A stretch of DNA of 64,000 bases. It comes from Aestuariibius insulae. Lineage in GTDB: Bacteria; Pseudomonadota; Alphaproteobacteria; Rhodobacterales; Rhodobacteraceae. The notes below the pieces were generated by a model. The model did no database searches. It was not told the origin of the DNA and saw nothing but the letters and a program-made list of their open reading frames with translations. Within the stretch, counting starts at the first letter, position 1. The number at the start of each line of letters is the position of its first letter. The translations under genes and the position numbers were made by a program. Below, in pieces: positions 43,265 through 52,098 of this stretch. Location: assembly GCF_040783535.2 (NCBI RefSeq), contig NZ_JBFONW020000002.1:124001-188000 (forward strand). Direction: 5' to 3'.

Positions 43265-45913
43265 ATGCCAAAGAAAATGCTAATCGACGCCACCCACGCG
43301 GAGGAAACCCGCGTCGTGGTGGTAGACGGGAACAAGCTCGAGGAGTTTGACTTCGAATCCCAACAAAAACGGCAACTTGCCGGCAATATCTACCTTGCCA
43401 AGGTCACCCGTGTAGAGCCGTCTTTGCAGGCCGCTTTCATCGAATATGGCGGCAATCGCCATGGCTTTCTGGCCTTCTCGGAAATCCATCCCGACTACTA
43501 CCAGATCCCCGTCGCCGATCGCGAAGCGCTGATCGCCGAGGAACGCGCCTACGCCGAAAGCCAGCGCGAGGAGGAAGAGGAAAAACCCAAGCCCAAGCGC
43601 CGCCGCCGCAGTCGCACGAAAGCGGCTGAAACCAAGGCGGATGACGCGGTCACCACCGAAGACATCCACGGGATGGAAACCTTCGAAGAGCCCGATCCCG
43701 ACAAGGTCAACGAGCCGCTCGAGCTAACCATGCCGCCCGAAGGCTTCGTTCCGATCAAGATCGAAAGCCGCGAGGAAAGCGAGGCCGCCGCCGAAAGCGC
43801 GAAGGCTGAAGAAACCTCCGAGAATCAAGAAGCTACGACTGAGGAGCCGTCTGAGAATGGTTCCCCGGCCGAGGCCAGGGAAGAGATCACCCAGCCGCCC
43901 TCCGAAGAGGACGCGGAAGACGACGACATCGAATCCGTCGCGGACGAGGATGACAGCGAGGACATCCGTCCGGTCCGCAAAGCCCGCCCGAAGCGATATA
44001 AGATTCAGGAGGTCGTCAAGGTTCGCCAGATCCTCCTTGTACAGGTCGTCAAGGAAGAGCGCGGTAACAAGGGCGCTGCCTTAACCACTTATTTGTCTCT
44101 TGCGGGCAGATATTGCGTTCTGATGCCGAACACCGCTCGTGGCGGCGGCATCTCTCGCAAGATCACGAATGCCGCTGACCGCAAGAAGCTGAAGGAAATT
44201 GCCAACGAAATCGAAGTGCCCGACGGCGCGGGCCTGATCGTCCGGACCGCAGGCGCCAAGCGCACCAAGTCCGAGATCAAGCGCGACTACGAATATCTCC
44301 AGCGGCTGTGGGAACAGATTCGCGAGCTGACGCTCAAATCCATCGCGCCCGCCAAGATTTACGAAGAGGGCAACCTGATCAAACGCTCGATCCGCGATCT
44401 TTATAATCGCGACATCGACGAGATCCATGTCGAGGGCGAGGAAGGCTACCGGACGGCCAAGGACTTCATGAAGATGATCATGCCGTCCCATGCCAAGAAC
44501 GTGAAACGCTACGGCGACGGCCTGCCGCTTTTTGCGCGCTATCAGGTCGAAACCACGCTCGCGGCTATGTTCAACCCGACGGTGCAGCTCCCCTCGGGCG
44601 GCTACATCGTGATCGGCGTGACCGAGGCGCTCGTCGCCATCGACGTCAATTCGGGCCGCGCGACCAAAGAAGGTTCGATCGAACAGACGGCGCTCAAGAC
44701 CAATCTGGAGGCCGCCGAAGAGGTTGCTCGCCAGCTGCGCCTGCGCGATCTGGCCGGTTTGATCGTCATCGATTTCATCGATATGGACGAGCGCCGTAAC
44801 AACACGGCGGTCGAGAAACGTCTGAAAGATAAGCTGAAAACCGACCGCGCCCGCATTCAGGTGGGCCGCATCTCTGGCTTCGGTCTGCTGGAGATGTCGC
44901 GCCAGCGCCTGCGTCCCGGCATGCTCGAGGCGACGACACAGCCATGCCCCCATTGCCACGGCACCGGCCTTCTTCGCTCGGACGACAGCACCGCTCTCGC
45001 CATCCTGCGCCAGCTCGAAGAGGAAGGGGTGCGCGGCAAATGCAAGGAGGTCCTGGTCAAGGCGCCGGTTTCCATCGCGAACTATCTCATCAACGAAAAA
45101 CGCGAGAACATCGCGCAGATCGAGGGCCGCTTTGGCCTGTCCGTCCGGATCGAGGGCGATCCTTCGATCATCTCGCCTGACTTCCAGCTCGAAAAGTTCA
45201 AGACCGCAACGCGCGTTGTCGCCGAAGCGCCGGTCAATTTCGTCTCGGGCGATGCATCGCTAATGTCGGATCTCGAGGAAGAGCCCGAGGTGGAGCAGGA
45301 CGAAGAGGAACAGGTCGCCGAGACCGCTGAGACTTCTGACGAGGAAGAGCGGCCTAAGAAGCGCCGCCGCCGCCGTCGCCGTCGTCGCGGAAACGGCAAC
45401 GCAGATGGGCCATCCTCAGAGCACCAGCAGGATGGAGCGGCTGAAGAGCAGGCTCCTGCGGACGCTGATGCAGAAGCCGAAACCGCTATGGAGGCTCAGG
45501 AGGCATCGCCTGCGACCGACGCAGAAGACGCACCGGCAGGCGAGGAAACCCCAGAAGAGAAACCCAAGCGCCGTCGCCGGACCCGCAAACCCAAGGCGGA
45601 CAAGGTCGAGGCGGACGTCGCTCCCGAAGCCAGCGAAGCTCCGAAAGAGCCTGAGCCTGTAGCAGTCTCCGAAGAGCCAGCGACCATTCAGGATGCCACG
45701 CCACAAGAGGTCGTTGAGGCCGTGGACGAGGTCAAACCCGAGCCTGTCGCAGAGGAGGCCACGGCAGAGCCGCCCAAGCGCCGCCGAACCCGCGTTTCAA
45801 AGGCTAAACCTGCGCCTGAACCGGCTCCGGAGCCCGTCACAGCAGATGCCAGCGCCGAAGCGGATGCCGCGGACAAACCCAAGCGCCGCGGCTGGTGGTC
45901 CTTAGGTCGCTAA
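43265..45913 (+). CDS. rne: Ribonuclease E
   Basis: 882 residues. The S1 RNA-binding domain near 35-235 is split by an acidic and basic insert of about 145 residues (about 90-235), usual in alphaproteobacteria. Catalytic aspartates are Asp460 in VAIDVNSGR and Asp503 in VIDFIDMDERRN. The zinc-link CPHC sits at 561-564. From about 660 the tail alternates Arg-rich patches (KKRRRRRRRR type, KPKRRRRTRKPK) with acidic stretches and ends in RGWWSLGR, serving as RNA-binding degradosome scaffold. It starts at MPKKMLIDATHAEETRVVV. It cuts single-stranded AU-rich RNA and matures rRNA and tRNA. Confidence 0.95.
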   Translation: MPKKMLIDATHAEETRVVVVDGNKLEEFDFESQQKRQLAGNIYLAKVTRVEPSLQAAFIEYGGNRHGFLAFSEIHPDYYQIPVADREALIAEERAYAESQREEEEEKPKPKRRRRSRTKAAETKADDAVTTEDIHGMETFEEPDPDKVNEPLELTMPPEGFVPIKIESREESEAAAESAKAEETSENQEATTEEPSENGSPAEAREEITQPPSEEDAEDDDIESVADEDDSEDIRPVRKARPKRYKIQEVVKVRQILLVQVVKEERGNKGAALTTYLSLAGRYCVLMPNTARGGGISRKITNAADRKKLKEIANEIEVPDGAGLIVRTAGAKRTKSEIKRDYEYLQRLWEQIRELTLKSIAPAKIYEEGNLIKRSIRDLYNRDIDEIHVEGEEGYRTAKDFMKMIMPSHAKNVKRYGDGLPLFARYQVETTLAAMFNPTVQLPSGGYIVIGVTEALVAIDVNSGRATKEGSIEQTALKTNLEAAEEVARQLRLRDLAGLIVIDFIDMDERRNNTAVEKRLKDKLKTDRARIQVGRISGFGLLEMSRQRLRPGMLEATTQPCPHCHGTGLLRSDDSTALAILRQLEEEGVRGKCKEVLVKAPVSIANYLINEKRENIAQIEGRFGLSVRIEGDPSIISPDFQLEKFKTATRVVAEAPVNFVSGDASLMSDLEEEPEVEQDEEEQVAETAETSDEEERPKKRRRRRRRRRGNGNADGPSSEHQQDGAAEEQAPADADAEAETAMEAQEASPATDAEDAPAGEETPEEKPKRRRRTRKPKADKVEADVAPEASEAPKEPEPVAVSEEPATIQDATPQEVVEAVDEVKPEPVAEEATAEPPKRRRTRVSKAKPAPEPAPEPVTADASAEADAADKPKRRGWWSLGR

Positions 45914-45930
45914 ACGCCCCGTACAAAGTC

Positions 45931-45951
45931 GCCCCGGCCTTGAGCCGGGGC
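45931..45951. terminator. CTTGA-loop hairpin between rne and tusA-like genes
   Basis: An 8-bp stem GCCCCGGC/GCCGGGGC encloses the loop CTTGA. It lies between two convergent genes, 17 bp after the rne stop and 2 bp before the tusA-like stop. It is the same type as the GTCCCGGC-CTTGA-GCCGGGAC ends of the compound repeats at 28.8 and 30.5 kb. A long U-run is lacking, so termination strength is uncertain. Confidence 0.6.
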
Positions 45952-45953
45952 CT

Positions 45954-46184
45954 CTACCCCCCTTTGCGGATCAGGTAGATCTGCGGCTCCTGCTCAAGAT
46001 CCTGCTCGAGCAACAGATGCCCGGCCTCACTGCAAAAATGCGGAATGTCGACCACGGCCGCCGGATCGTCAGCTCGGACGCGCAGGACCTGACCTTTCGC
46101 TAATCCGGCCAGCCGCTTGCGCGCCTTGAGAACCGGAAGCGGGCAGAGCAGACCCGCCGCATCGAGATCATCATCATAGGACAT
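45954..46184 (-). CDS. TusA-family sulfurtransferase
   Basis: 76 residues. The active-site motif is LLCPLPVLKARK (CPxP), followed by the usual VRADDPAAVVDIPHFC segment with a second Cys. TusA-like proteins relay persulphide sulphur in tRNA thiolation or cofactor pathways; which one applies here is not clear. The start is MSYDDDLDAAGLL, as a longer frame would run into the ccdA promoter. It is divergent from ccdA. Confidence 0.85.
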   Translation of the reverse strand: MSYDDDLDAAGLLCPLPVLKARKRLAGLAKGQVLRVRADDPAAVVDIPHFCSEAGHLLLEQDLEQEPQIYLIRKGG

Positions 46185-46277
46185 GACCCCTGATCTAGCC
46201 GGGATGTTACAGGCCGTCCACGCTCTCGTGACGGCCGGACGGGTGACGCCGCGCAAAATCCCGCGTAAGCGGATCTT

Positions 46278-47033
46278 ATGCTCGACGCCAATACCCTTCT
46301 CGATGCCACGCTCCTGCCCGCGATCCTGATCGCGATGGCGGGGGGACTGCTGTCGTTCCTCAGCCCCTGCGTCTTGCCGATTGTGCCGCCTTATCTGGCC
46401 TATATGGGCGGGGTCAGCGTGACGGACATGGCCGAATCGCGCGCCGCGCGGCGCCGCGTTCTGATGGCGGCCGGTCTTTTTGTGCTGGGCCTGTCGACGG
46501 TCTTCCTACTGCTGGGTCTCGCGTTTTCAGCATTGGGGCGCATGTTCCTGCAATATCAGGATTATTTCGTTATCGGCGCAGGCATCATCATTATGATCTT
46601 CGGGGCGCATTTCCTCGGGATCTACCGGATCCGCTTTCTCGATCAGGAGGCCCGGATGGATGTCGAGGACAAAGGCGGATCTATCATCGGCGCTTATGTG
46701 CTGGGGCTGGCCTTCGCCTTTGGCTGGACACCGTGCCTCGGTCCGATCCTTGGCACGATCCTCAATCTCGCCGCCTCCGAAGCCAGCATCACCCGCGGAA
46801 CGGCCCTTCTGGCCTTCTACGCGCTTGGCCTCGGTATCCCATTTTTGCTCGTCGCGGCCTTCTTTCCAAGGCTGACCGGAGCGATGTCCTGGATGAAGCG
46901 GCACATGGACCGGATCGAGCGGATCAGCGGCCTTCTTCTCTGGACGGTGGGTCTGATGATGGTCACCGGACAGTTCACCGCCTTCTCGTGGTGGTTGCTT
47001 GAACGCTTCCCTGCGCTCGCAACGTTCGGCTGA
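46278..47033 (+). CDS. ccdA: CcdA-type thiol-disulfide transporter
   Basis: 251 residues with six transmembrane helices. Redox-active cysteines lie in LSPCVLPIVPP and in FGWTPCLGPILG, the CcdA/DsbD core pair. The protein moves electrons from cytoplasmic thioredoxin to the periplasm for cytochrome c maturation or disulphide isomerisation. It lies 94 bp from the TusA-like gene, divergent. No other cytochrome c maturation gene is near. Confidence 0.9.
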   Translation: MLDANTLLDATLLPAILIAMAGGLLSFLSPCVLPIVPPYLAYMGGVSVTDMAESRAARRRVLMAAGLFVLGLSTVFLLLGLAFSALGRMFLQYQDYFVIGAGIIIMIFGAHFLGIYRIRFLDQEARMDVEDKGGSIIGAYVLGLAFAFGWTPCLGPILGTILNLAASEASITRGTALLAFYALGLGIPFLLVAAFFPRLTGAMSWMKRHMDRIERISGLLLWTVGLMMVTGQFTAFSWWLLERFPALATFG

Positions 47034-47097
47034 CCCCTTTTCCCGAAGGCGAAGACCTGTCTATGCTGCGCCTGCAACAAGAGGCGTTCCGAACGAC

Positions 47098-48366
47098 ATG
47101 TCCAATCCCGTCCGTCGCCGCCGGGTCTTCTACATCCCCGGCTACGATCCATTCCCCGCCCGGCGATACCGCGAGCTTTATCGCACCGAAAGCGCTCTTC
47201 AGGCCAAGATCTCGGGCTACCAGATCGAGATGACCGAGCGAGCGCGCGAGGACGGCTATGGCTGGGGTGTCGCAGCACAGATGGAAGGTCAGACCTCACG
47301 CGCCGATATCGAGGTGCTGGTCTGGTCTGATATTGTCCGCAAATCCATGCCAGATACGATCTGGGCGACGTACAAACAACTTTTCCGTACCTCTTGGACC
47401 TACCTGTCCTCCGACGCGCTGCGCCGCATGATGTGGCTGCGCAAAGGGCCGGTGATTGCCGCTCTCTATCCGGTGGGCATGCTGTTGCTGCAGCTCGTCG
47501 TAGCCTGCCTGATCCCCTCAATCCTGCTCTCCATCGTCAGCGGGATCGGATCTTCGATCAACAGCTCCATGGGCATCGATTGGCCGATCTGGCTTCAGGG
47601 TGGCTGGGCCTGGATGACCTGGGTCGCAGGCTGGGGGCTCTTTATGGCTGGGGCCGCCCTGATCCTGCGCTGGTTCAAGTCGCAGGATCACCGCCTCTAC
47701 GCCTATTACCTGATGCACGACTACGCCTATTCGGCCAGTCTCAAAGGCGCGACCCCGCCCGATCTGCAGGACCGGATGGACGCGTTTCGCGGGGTGATCG
47801 CAACCGCGCTGACCGACGAGGTCGACGAGGTTCTCGTGGTTGGCCACTCCTCCGGCGCGCATCTCGCGATCTCGATCCTCTCCGATCTGATCCGCAACGG
47901 GTCGGTTCCGGCCAACGGTCCAAAGCTGGCGCTTCTGACGCTGGGCGAGGTCGTGCCCATGATTACCTTTCTGCCGCGCGGCGGACAGCTTCGGGCAGAT
48001 CTCGCCTTCCTGTCACAGCGCGAGGAGATCTTTTGGCTCGACGTCACCGCCCCCGGTGATGGCTGCTGCTTCGCGCTTTGCGATCCGGTCGCGGTCTCCG
48101 GCATGGCGTCCGAAAGTCAGAAATGGCCGATCGTCATGTCGGCTGCCTTCACCATGTCACTCAGCGAAGAGACTTGGTCCAAGCTGCGCTGGCGCTTCTT
48201 CCGGCTGCATTTCCAATACCTTTGCGCTTTCGACAAACCGCGCGACTACGATTACTTCAAGATCACCGCCGGACCTCAGACGCTTGCCGACCGCTATGTG
48301 GATCGCGAATCCTCAAGTTCCCGCATCGACGTCGCCGCTTCGAAATATACGTCCAAAGCCGCATGA
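47098..48366 (+). CDS. Membrane protein with alpha/beta hydrolase fold, coupled to a P450
   Basis: 422 residues. The N-terminus has FYIPGYDPFPARRYRELYR, a lipase-like oxyanion strand. Two transmembrane helices lie at about 120-150 and 165-190. The soluble part contains a nucleophile elbow VVGHSSGAHLA (GHSSG) near residue 260. A Cys-rich segment APGDGCCFALCDP follows. I do not recognise a named family. The stop overlaps the P450 start by 4 bp (ATGA), indicating that both work in one pathway, perhaps on a lipid-like substrate (inference). Confidence 0.75.
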   Translation: MSNPVRRRRVFYIPGYDPFPARRYRELYRTESALQAKISGYQIEMTERAREDGYGWGVAAQMEGQTSRADIEVLVWSDIVRKSMPDTIWATYKQLFRTSWTYLSSDALRRMMWLRKGPVIAALYPVGMLLLQLVVACLIPSILLSIVSGIGSSINSSMGIDWPIWLQGGWAWMTWVAGWGLFMAGAALILRWFKSQDHRLYAYYLMHDYAYSASLKGATPPDLQDRMDAFRGVIATALTDEVDEVLVVGHSSGAHLAISILSDLIRNGSVPANGPKLALLTLGEVVPMITFLPRGGQLRADLAFLSQREEIFWLDVTAPGDGCCFALCDPVAVSGMASESQKWPIVMSAAFTMSLSEETWSKLRWRFFRLHFQYLCAFDKPRDYDYFKITAGPQTLADRYVDRESSSSRIDVAASKYTSKAA

Positions 48367-49721
48367 TCCCTCCAAAGCCGCCGGCGCGACCCGACCGTGT
48401 GTCGCTCTGGCGGTATCTGCAGCTTTTCCGGCAGGACATCCTCTCCGCCCAGCCCAAGCGTCTCTATCGGGCCTGGATGGCAGAGTTCAAAACTCCGTTC
48501 TTCCGCAGTTTTATGATCAATGATCCGTCGCTGGTTCGCCGCGTCCTCAAGGAGGCGCCTGAGGATTTTCCGAAATCGGAACGCATCGGCGAAGGGCTGC
48601 GCCCGCTTTTAGGAAACAGCGTCTTCCTGACGAACGGGGCAATCTGGGAACGCCAGCGCCGCCTCATCGATCCGGCTTTCGAGGGCGGGCGCCTTCGCGA
48701 TACCTTCCCCGCGATGGTGGACGCCGCCCGTGCCGCCGTGAGCCGATTAGAGGGACAGGCAAACGGCACCCCGTTCGAGATCGAGGCCGAAACCAGTCAT
48801 GCCGCCGCCGATGTGATCTTCCGCACGCTCTTTTCGATCCCCATCGATCATCAGATCGCCTCAGAAGTCTTCCATGAATTCAAGGCCTATCAGCGCAGCC
48901 AGCCTATCCTGAACCTCGCCGCCTTTGTGCCTGTCCCCAGATGGGTGCCGCGTTTCTTTAGCGGCAAGACCCGCGCGAGTGCCCGCAAGATCCGCCGGCT
49001 CATCACCGATCTGACCGCCGAGCGAGCGGCGGCGATCGAGGCTGGAGCCGCTCCCGACGATCTGGCCACCAAGATCATGACCGCGCGCGATCCGGAAACC
49101 GGCGATACCTTTTCGACCGAGGAGATGGTCGATCAGGTCGCGATCTTCTTTCTCGCAGGACATGAGACCAGCGCCTCCGCGCTGGCTTGGACGCTTTATC
49201 TTCTGGCCGAAGCGCCGGAGTGGCAGGACAAAATTGCCGCCGAAGGACAGGCGTTGGGAGGCGATCCTGCCTTTGCAGACCTCTCCAAGCTCAAGGTCAC
49301 GCGTGACGTATTTCGAGAGGCGCTTCGCCTCTATCCGCCAGTGCCGATGATGGTGCGTGAGGCCTCCGGACCGGAGACTTTTCGAAACCGGACAGTGCCC
49401 ACGGGATCGCAGATCGTCCTTTCTCCGTGGCATCTTCATCGTCAGAACCGCCTTTGGGAGGATCCGGACGCCTTCGATCCGGCCCGTTGGCAGACGGAGA
49501 ATGGCAAGGAATGTCAGCGGAACGCCTACATCCCATTCTCAGCAGGCCGCCGGGTCTGTACGGGGGCGGGATTTGCCATGGCAGAAGGCGTGCTGCTTCT
49601 GGCGATGATCACCGCTAGGTTCAAGATCGAGGCTGTCGCGGATCGGATTCCGGTGCCTGTCGCCCATCTTACGGTCCGCGCGAAGGATGGTATCTGGCTG
49701 CGCCTGACACCGCGCGACTAG
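48363..49721 (+). CDS. Cytochrome P450
   Basis: 452 residues. The haem-ligand loop is FSAGRRVCTG with Cys399. The oxygen-activation helix is AGHETSASAL, and the ExxR pair is in FREALRLYPPVP. The chain length and the I-helix sequence resemble bacterial class P450s that act on fatty acids or terpenoids, but no substrate can be read. No ferredoxin or reductase gene adjoins. It is coupled by ATGA to the preceding hydrolase-like gene, and its final codon overlaps the RHH gene on the other strand. Confidence 0.92.
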   Translation: MIPPKPPARPDRVSLWRYLQLFRQDILSAQPKRLYRAWMAEFKTPFFRSFMINDPSLVRRVLKEAPEDFPKSERIGEGLRPLLGNSVFLTNGAIWERQRRLIDPAFEGGRLRDTFPAMVDAARAAVSRLEGQANGTPFEIEAETSHAAADVIFRTLFSIPIDHQIASEVFHEFKAYQRSQPILNLAAFVPVPRWVPRFFSGKTRASARKIRRLITDLTAERAAAIEAGAAPDDLATKIMTARDPETGDTFSTEEMVDQVAIFFLAGHETSASALAWTLYLLAEAPEWQDKIAAEGQALGGDPAFADLSKLKVTRDVFREALRLYPPVPMMVREASGPETFRNRTVPTGSQIVLSPWHLHRQNRLWEDPDAFDPARWQTENGKECQRNAYIPFSAGRRVCTGAGFAMAEGVLLLAMITARFKIEAVADRIPVPVAHLTVRAKDGIWLRLTPRD

Positions 49722-49933
49722 TGCGCCTGAGCATCTTTAAGGACGTAGATCCGGATCGCGGAGGCCAATCCGATATCGCCGCGTGCCGCATCAATCTCGG
49801 CCGCTAGCTCGTTGATCGCGCGTTCGTCTCGGGCGGCAATCTCGCGGAAGGCGCGCCAGAACTCATCTTCCAGTGAAACGCTTGTCCGGTGTCCGCGCAG
49901 CGTCAGGGATCGCTTGACGGGCCGCCCGCTCAT
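49718..49933 (-). CDS. Ribbon-helix-helix domain protein
   Basis: 71 residues. The RHH strand and helices are visible in KRSLTLRGHRTSVSLEDEFWRAFREIAARDERAINELAAEID. Proteins of this RHH family often follow fumC-DUF4169 in Rhodobacteraceae, and no toxin gene is next to it. A role as DNA-binding regulator is expected from the fold but the target is unknown. Its start overlaps the DUF4169 stop by 4 bp. Confidence 0.82.
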   Translation of the reverse strand: MSGRPVKRSLTLRGHRTSVSLEDEFWRAFREIAARDERAINELAAEIDAARGDIGLASAIRIYVLKDAQAH

Positions 49934-50106
49934 TCCGGCTCGCGGCGATGCCCGTCGAGTTTGGCCTGCGCCGTTCGCTCTTGCGCGGTCTCAAGCTCCC
50001 GTTCGGCCTTGGTCCGGCCGAAGCGAACCGAATTCTCATCCGCCTTGGCTTTTCTGTCCACCCTGGCTTTCGCCGTACGGCGCTGGTTCAGACTGACGAC
50101 GCTCAT
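49930..50106 (-). CDS. DUF4169 small basic protein
   Basis: 58 residues (MSVVSLNQRRTAKARVDRKA, then a charged helix with RFGRTKAERELETAQERTAQAKLDGHRREPE). The N-terminal VSLNQRRTAKARVDRKAKADENSVRFGRTKAE pattern is DUF4169. Highly charged and probably helical, its function is unknown. The ATG overlaps the fumC stop (ATGA) and its own stop overlaps the RHH start, so fumC-DUF4169-RHH is one coupled transcript. Confidence 0.85.
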   Translation of the reverse strand: MSVVSLNQRRTAKARVDRKAKADENSVRFGRTKAERELETAQERTAQAKLDGHRREPE

Positions 50107-51494
50107 TTCGGCCCGATCATCTCTTCGGGCCGGACGACCTTGTCAAAGGTCTCTTCGTCGACAAAGCCCAGCTTCACCGCTTCTTCCTTCAACGTCGTGC
50201 CGTTTTTGTGGGCTGTCTTGGCCACCGTCGTTGCGTTGTCATAGCCAATCTCGGGCGCCAAGGCGGTCACGAGCATCAGGCTTTCGCGCATCAGCTTGTC
50301 GATCCGTGTCTCATCCGCCTCGATCCCGCTGACGCAATTGTCGGTAAAGGCCACAGCCGCATCGCCCAGAAGCTGCATGGATTGCAGCACGTTATAGGCC
50401 ATCATCGGTTTATAGACGTTGAGCTCGAAATGCCCTTGCGATCCGGCAAAGCCCACAGCCGCATCATTGCCCAACACATGGGCGCAGACCTGAGTGAGTG
50501 CCTCACATTGCGTTGGGTTCACCTTACCCGGCATGATCGATGAGCCTGGTTCGTTCTCCGGCAGCCTCAGCTCCCCCAAACCGCAGCGCGGCCCGGACCC
50601 CAGAAGACGGATGTCGTTGGCGATTTTGAAGAGCGAGACCGCCACGACCTTAAGAGCACCCGATATCTCGACCATGGCGTCATGGGCGGCCAGCGCTTCG
50701 AACTTGTTGGGCGCGGTCACGAAGGGCAGGCCGGTGATCTCGGCCATCCGGTCCGCGACGTCCTCGCCCCAACCGATGGGCGTGTTCAGACCTGTGCCAA
50801 CAGCCGTTCCGCCTTGTGCCAACTCGTAAATCCGGGGAAGCGCGGCTTTCACCCTTTCGATCCCCATGGCGACCTGATGGGCATAGCCCGAGAATTCCTG
50901 CGCCAGCGTGAGCGGCGTCGCATCCATCGTATGCGTGCGCCCGATCTTGATGATCCCCTCGAAGGCCGCGACCTTAGCTTCCAGCGCCTTATGGAGCGTC
51001 TCGAGCCCCGGTAGCAGGACATCGCGCGCCATCATCGCCACCCCGATATGCATCGCCGTCGGGAAGGTATCGTTCGAGGATTGCCCCATATTGCAGTGAT
51101 CGTTCGGATGGACGGGATCCTTGGATCCAATCGTTCCTCCGAGGATCTCGATCGCCCGGTTCGCGATGACCTCGTTTGCGTTCATGTTCGACTGTGTGCC
51201 CGATCCCGTCTGCCAGACCACAAGCGGAAAATGCGCATCCAGCTTGCCGTCGACCACTTCGCCCGCCGCCTCGATCATGGCATCTGCGATGCGATCCTCA
51301 AGCTTTCCGCGGTCCTTGTTGGCTTGTGCGCAGGCCTTCTTGATCACGCCCAAAGCCCTGATGATCGCAACCGGCTGCTTCTCCCAACCGATGGGGAAAT
51401 TCATCAAAGAACGTTGTGTCTGCGCGCCCCAATATTTGTCAGAGGGCACCTCCAGCGGGCCGAAGCTATCGGTCTCGGTGCGCGTGTCGGTCAT
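50103..51494 (-). CDS. fumC: Class II fumarate hydratase
   Basis: 463 residues. The superfamily signature GSSIMPGKVNPTQCE and the earlier segments TGSGTQSNMNANEV and SSNDTFPTAMHI are intact. It hydrates fumarate to malate in the TCA cycle without an iron-sulphur cluster. Start MTDTRTETDSFG is typical. It heads the fumC-DUF4169-RHH transcript. Confidence 0.96.
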   Translation of the reverse strand: MTDTRTETDSFGPLEVPSDKYWGAQTQRSLMNFPIGWEKQPVAIIRALGVIKKACAQANKDRGKLEDRIADAMIEAAGEVVDGKLDAHFPLVVWQTGSGTQSNMNANEVIANRAIEILGGTIGSKDPVHPNDHCNMGQSSNDTFPTAMHIGVAMMARDVLLPGLETLHKALEAKVAAFEGIIKIGRTHTMDATPLTLAQEFSGYAHQVAMGIERVKAALPRIYELAQGGTAVGTGLNTPIGWGEDVADRMAEITGLPFVTAPNKFEALAAHDAMVEISGALKVVAVSLFKIANDIRLLGSGPRCGLGELRLPENEPGSSIMPGKVNPTQCEALTQVCAHVLGNDAAVGFAGSQGHFELNVYKPMMAYNVLQSMQLLGDAAVAFTDNCVSGIEADETRIDKLMRESLMLVTALAPEIGYDNATTVAKTAHKNGTTLKEEAVKLGFVDEETFDKVVRPEEMIGPK

Positions 51495-51557
51495 CTGAAG
51501 GCTCCCCGGTCTTGAAAGGTCCCCTGCGATCTACGAGAGGGCAGGGCGGGGTGCAAT

Positions 51558-52031
51558 CTATTTGCGGAAACTGTCGAGGCTGACAATCTCAGCGTCGCGC
51601 GGTTCGTCCGTTTCATCTGGATCGGGATCCGGGGCAGCCTCAATCATCGGCGCGGCCTCGACCTCGCCGTCTTCGCTGTCCTGCGTCTCGAACCGCAATC
51701 CGAACTCCACGGACGGATCCACGAAGGTCTTGATTGCGTCATAGGGGATGTAAAGTGGCTCCGGCTGGTCACCGAAGTTTAGCGTCACCGAAAACCCCTC
51801 ATCCGTAACTTCGAGGCCGTCAAACCAGTGCTGCATGACAACCGTCATCTCGCCGGGATAGCGATCTGACAGCCAATCGGCGATTTCGACATCGGGATGC
51901 ATGGTGTCGAAGGTTATGAAAAAGTGGTGATTTCCTGGAAGCCCTTCGGCAGCCACATTCTCCAGAACCTGCTGAATCAGACCGCGCATGGCGCGGTGCA
52001 TTAGGTTTCCATAGTCGATCCGGCGAGACAT
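51558..52031 (-). CDS. sspB: ClpXP adaptor SspB, alphaproteobacterial type
   Basis: 157 residues. The core (IDYGNLMHRAMRGLIQQVLENV, HHFFITFDTMHPDVEIADWL, VVMQHWFDGLEV, VTLNFGDQPEPLYIPYDAI) is the SspB-alpha fold. A Pro/Asp/Glu-rich tail ends with EIVSLDSFRK, the short tail that docks on ClpX. SspB tethers ssrA-tagged substrates to ClpXP. The tagging RNA itself lies 2.2 kb further on. Start MSRRIDYGN is the conserved one. Confidence 0.93.
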   Translation of the reverse strand: MSRRIDYGNLMHRAMRGLIQQVLENVAAEGLPGNHHFFITFDTMHPDVEIADWLSDRYPGEMTVVMQHWFDGLEVTDEGFSVTLNFGDQPEPLYIPYDAIKTFVDPSVEFGLRFETQDSEDGEVEAAPMIEAAPDPDPDETDEPRDAEIVSLDSFRK

Positions 52032-52098
52032 GGGAGGGGCAGCTCCTCGTACAGTTGTATCAAGCATAGGGGATTCGGGATCGGATGGAAGAGGGCCG

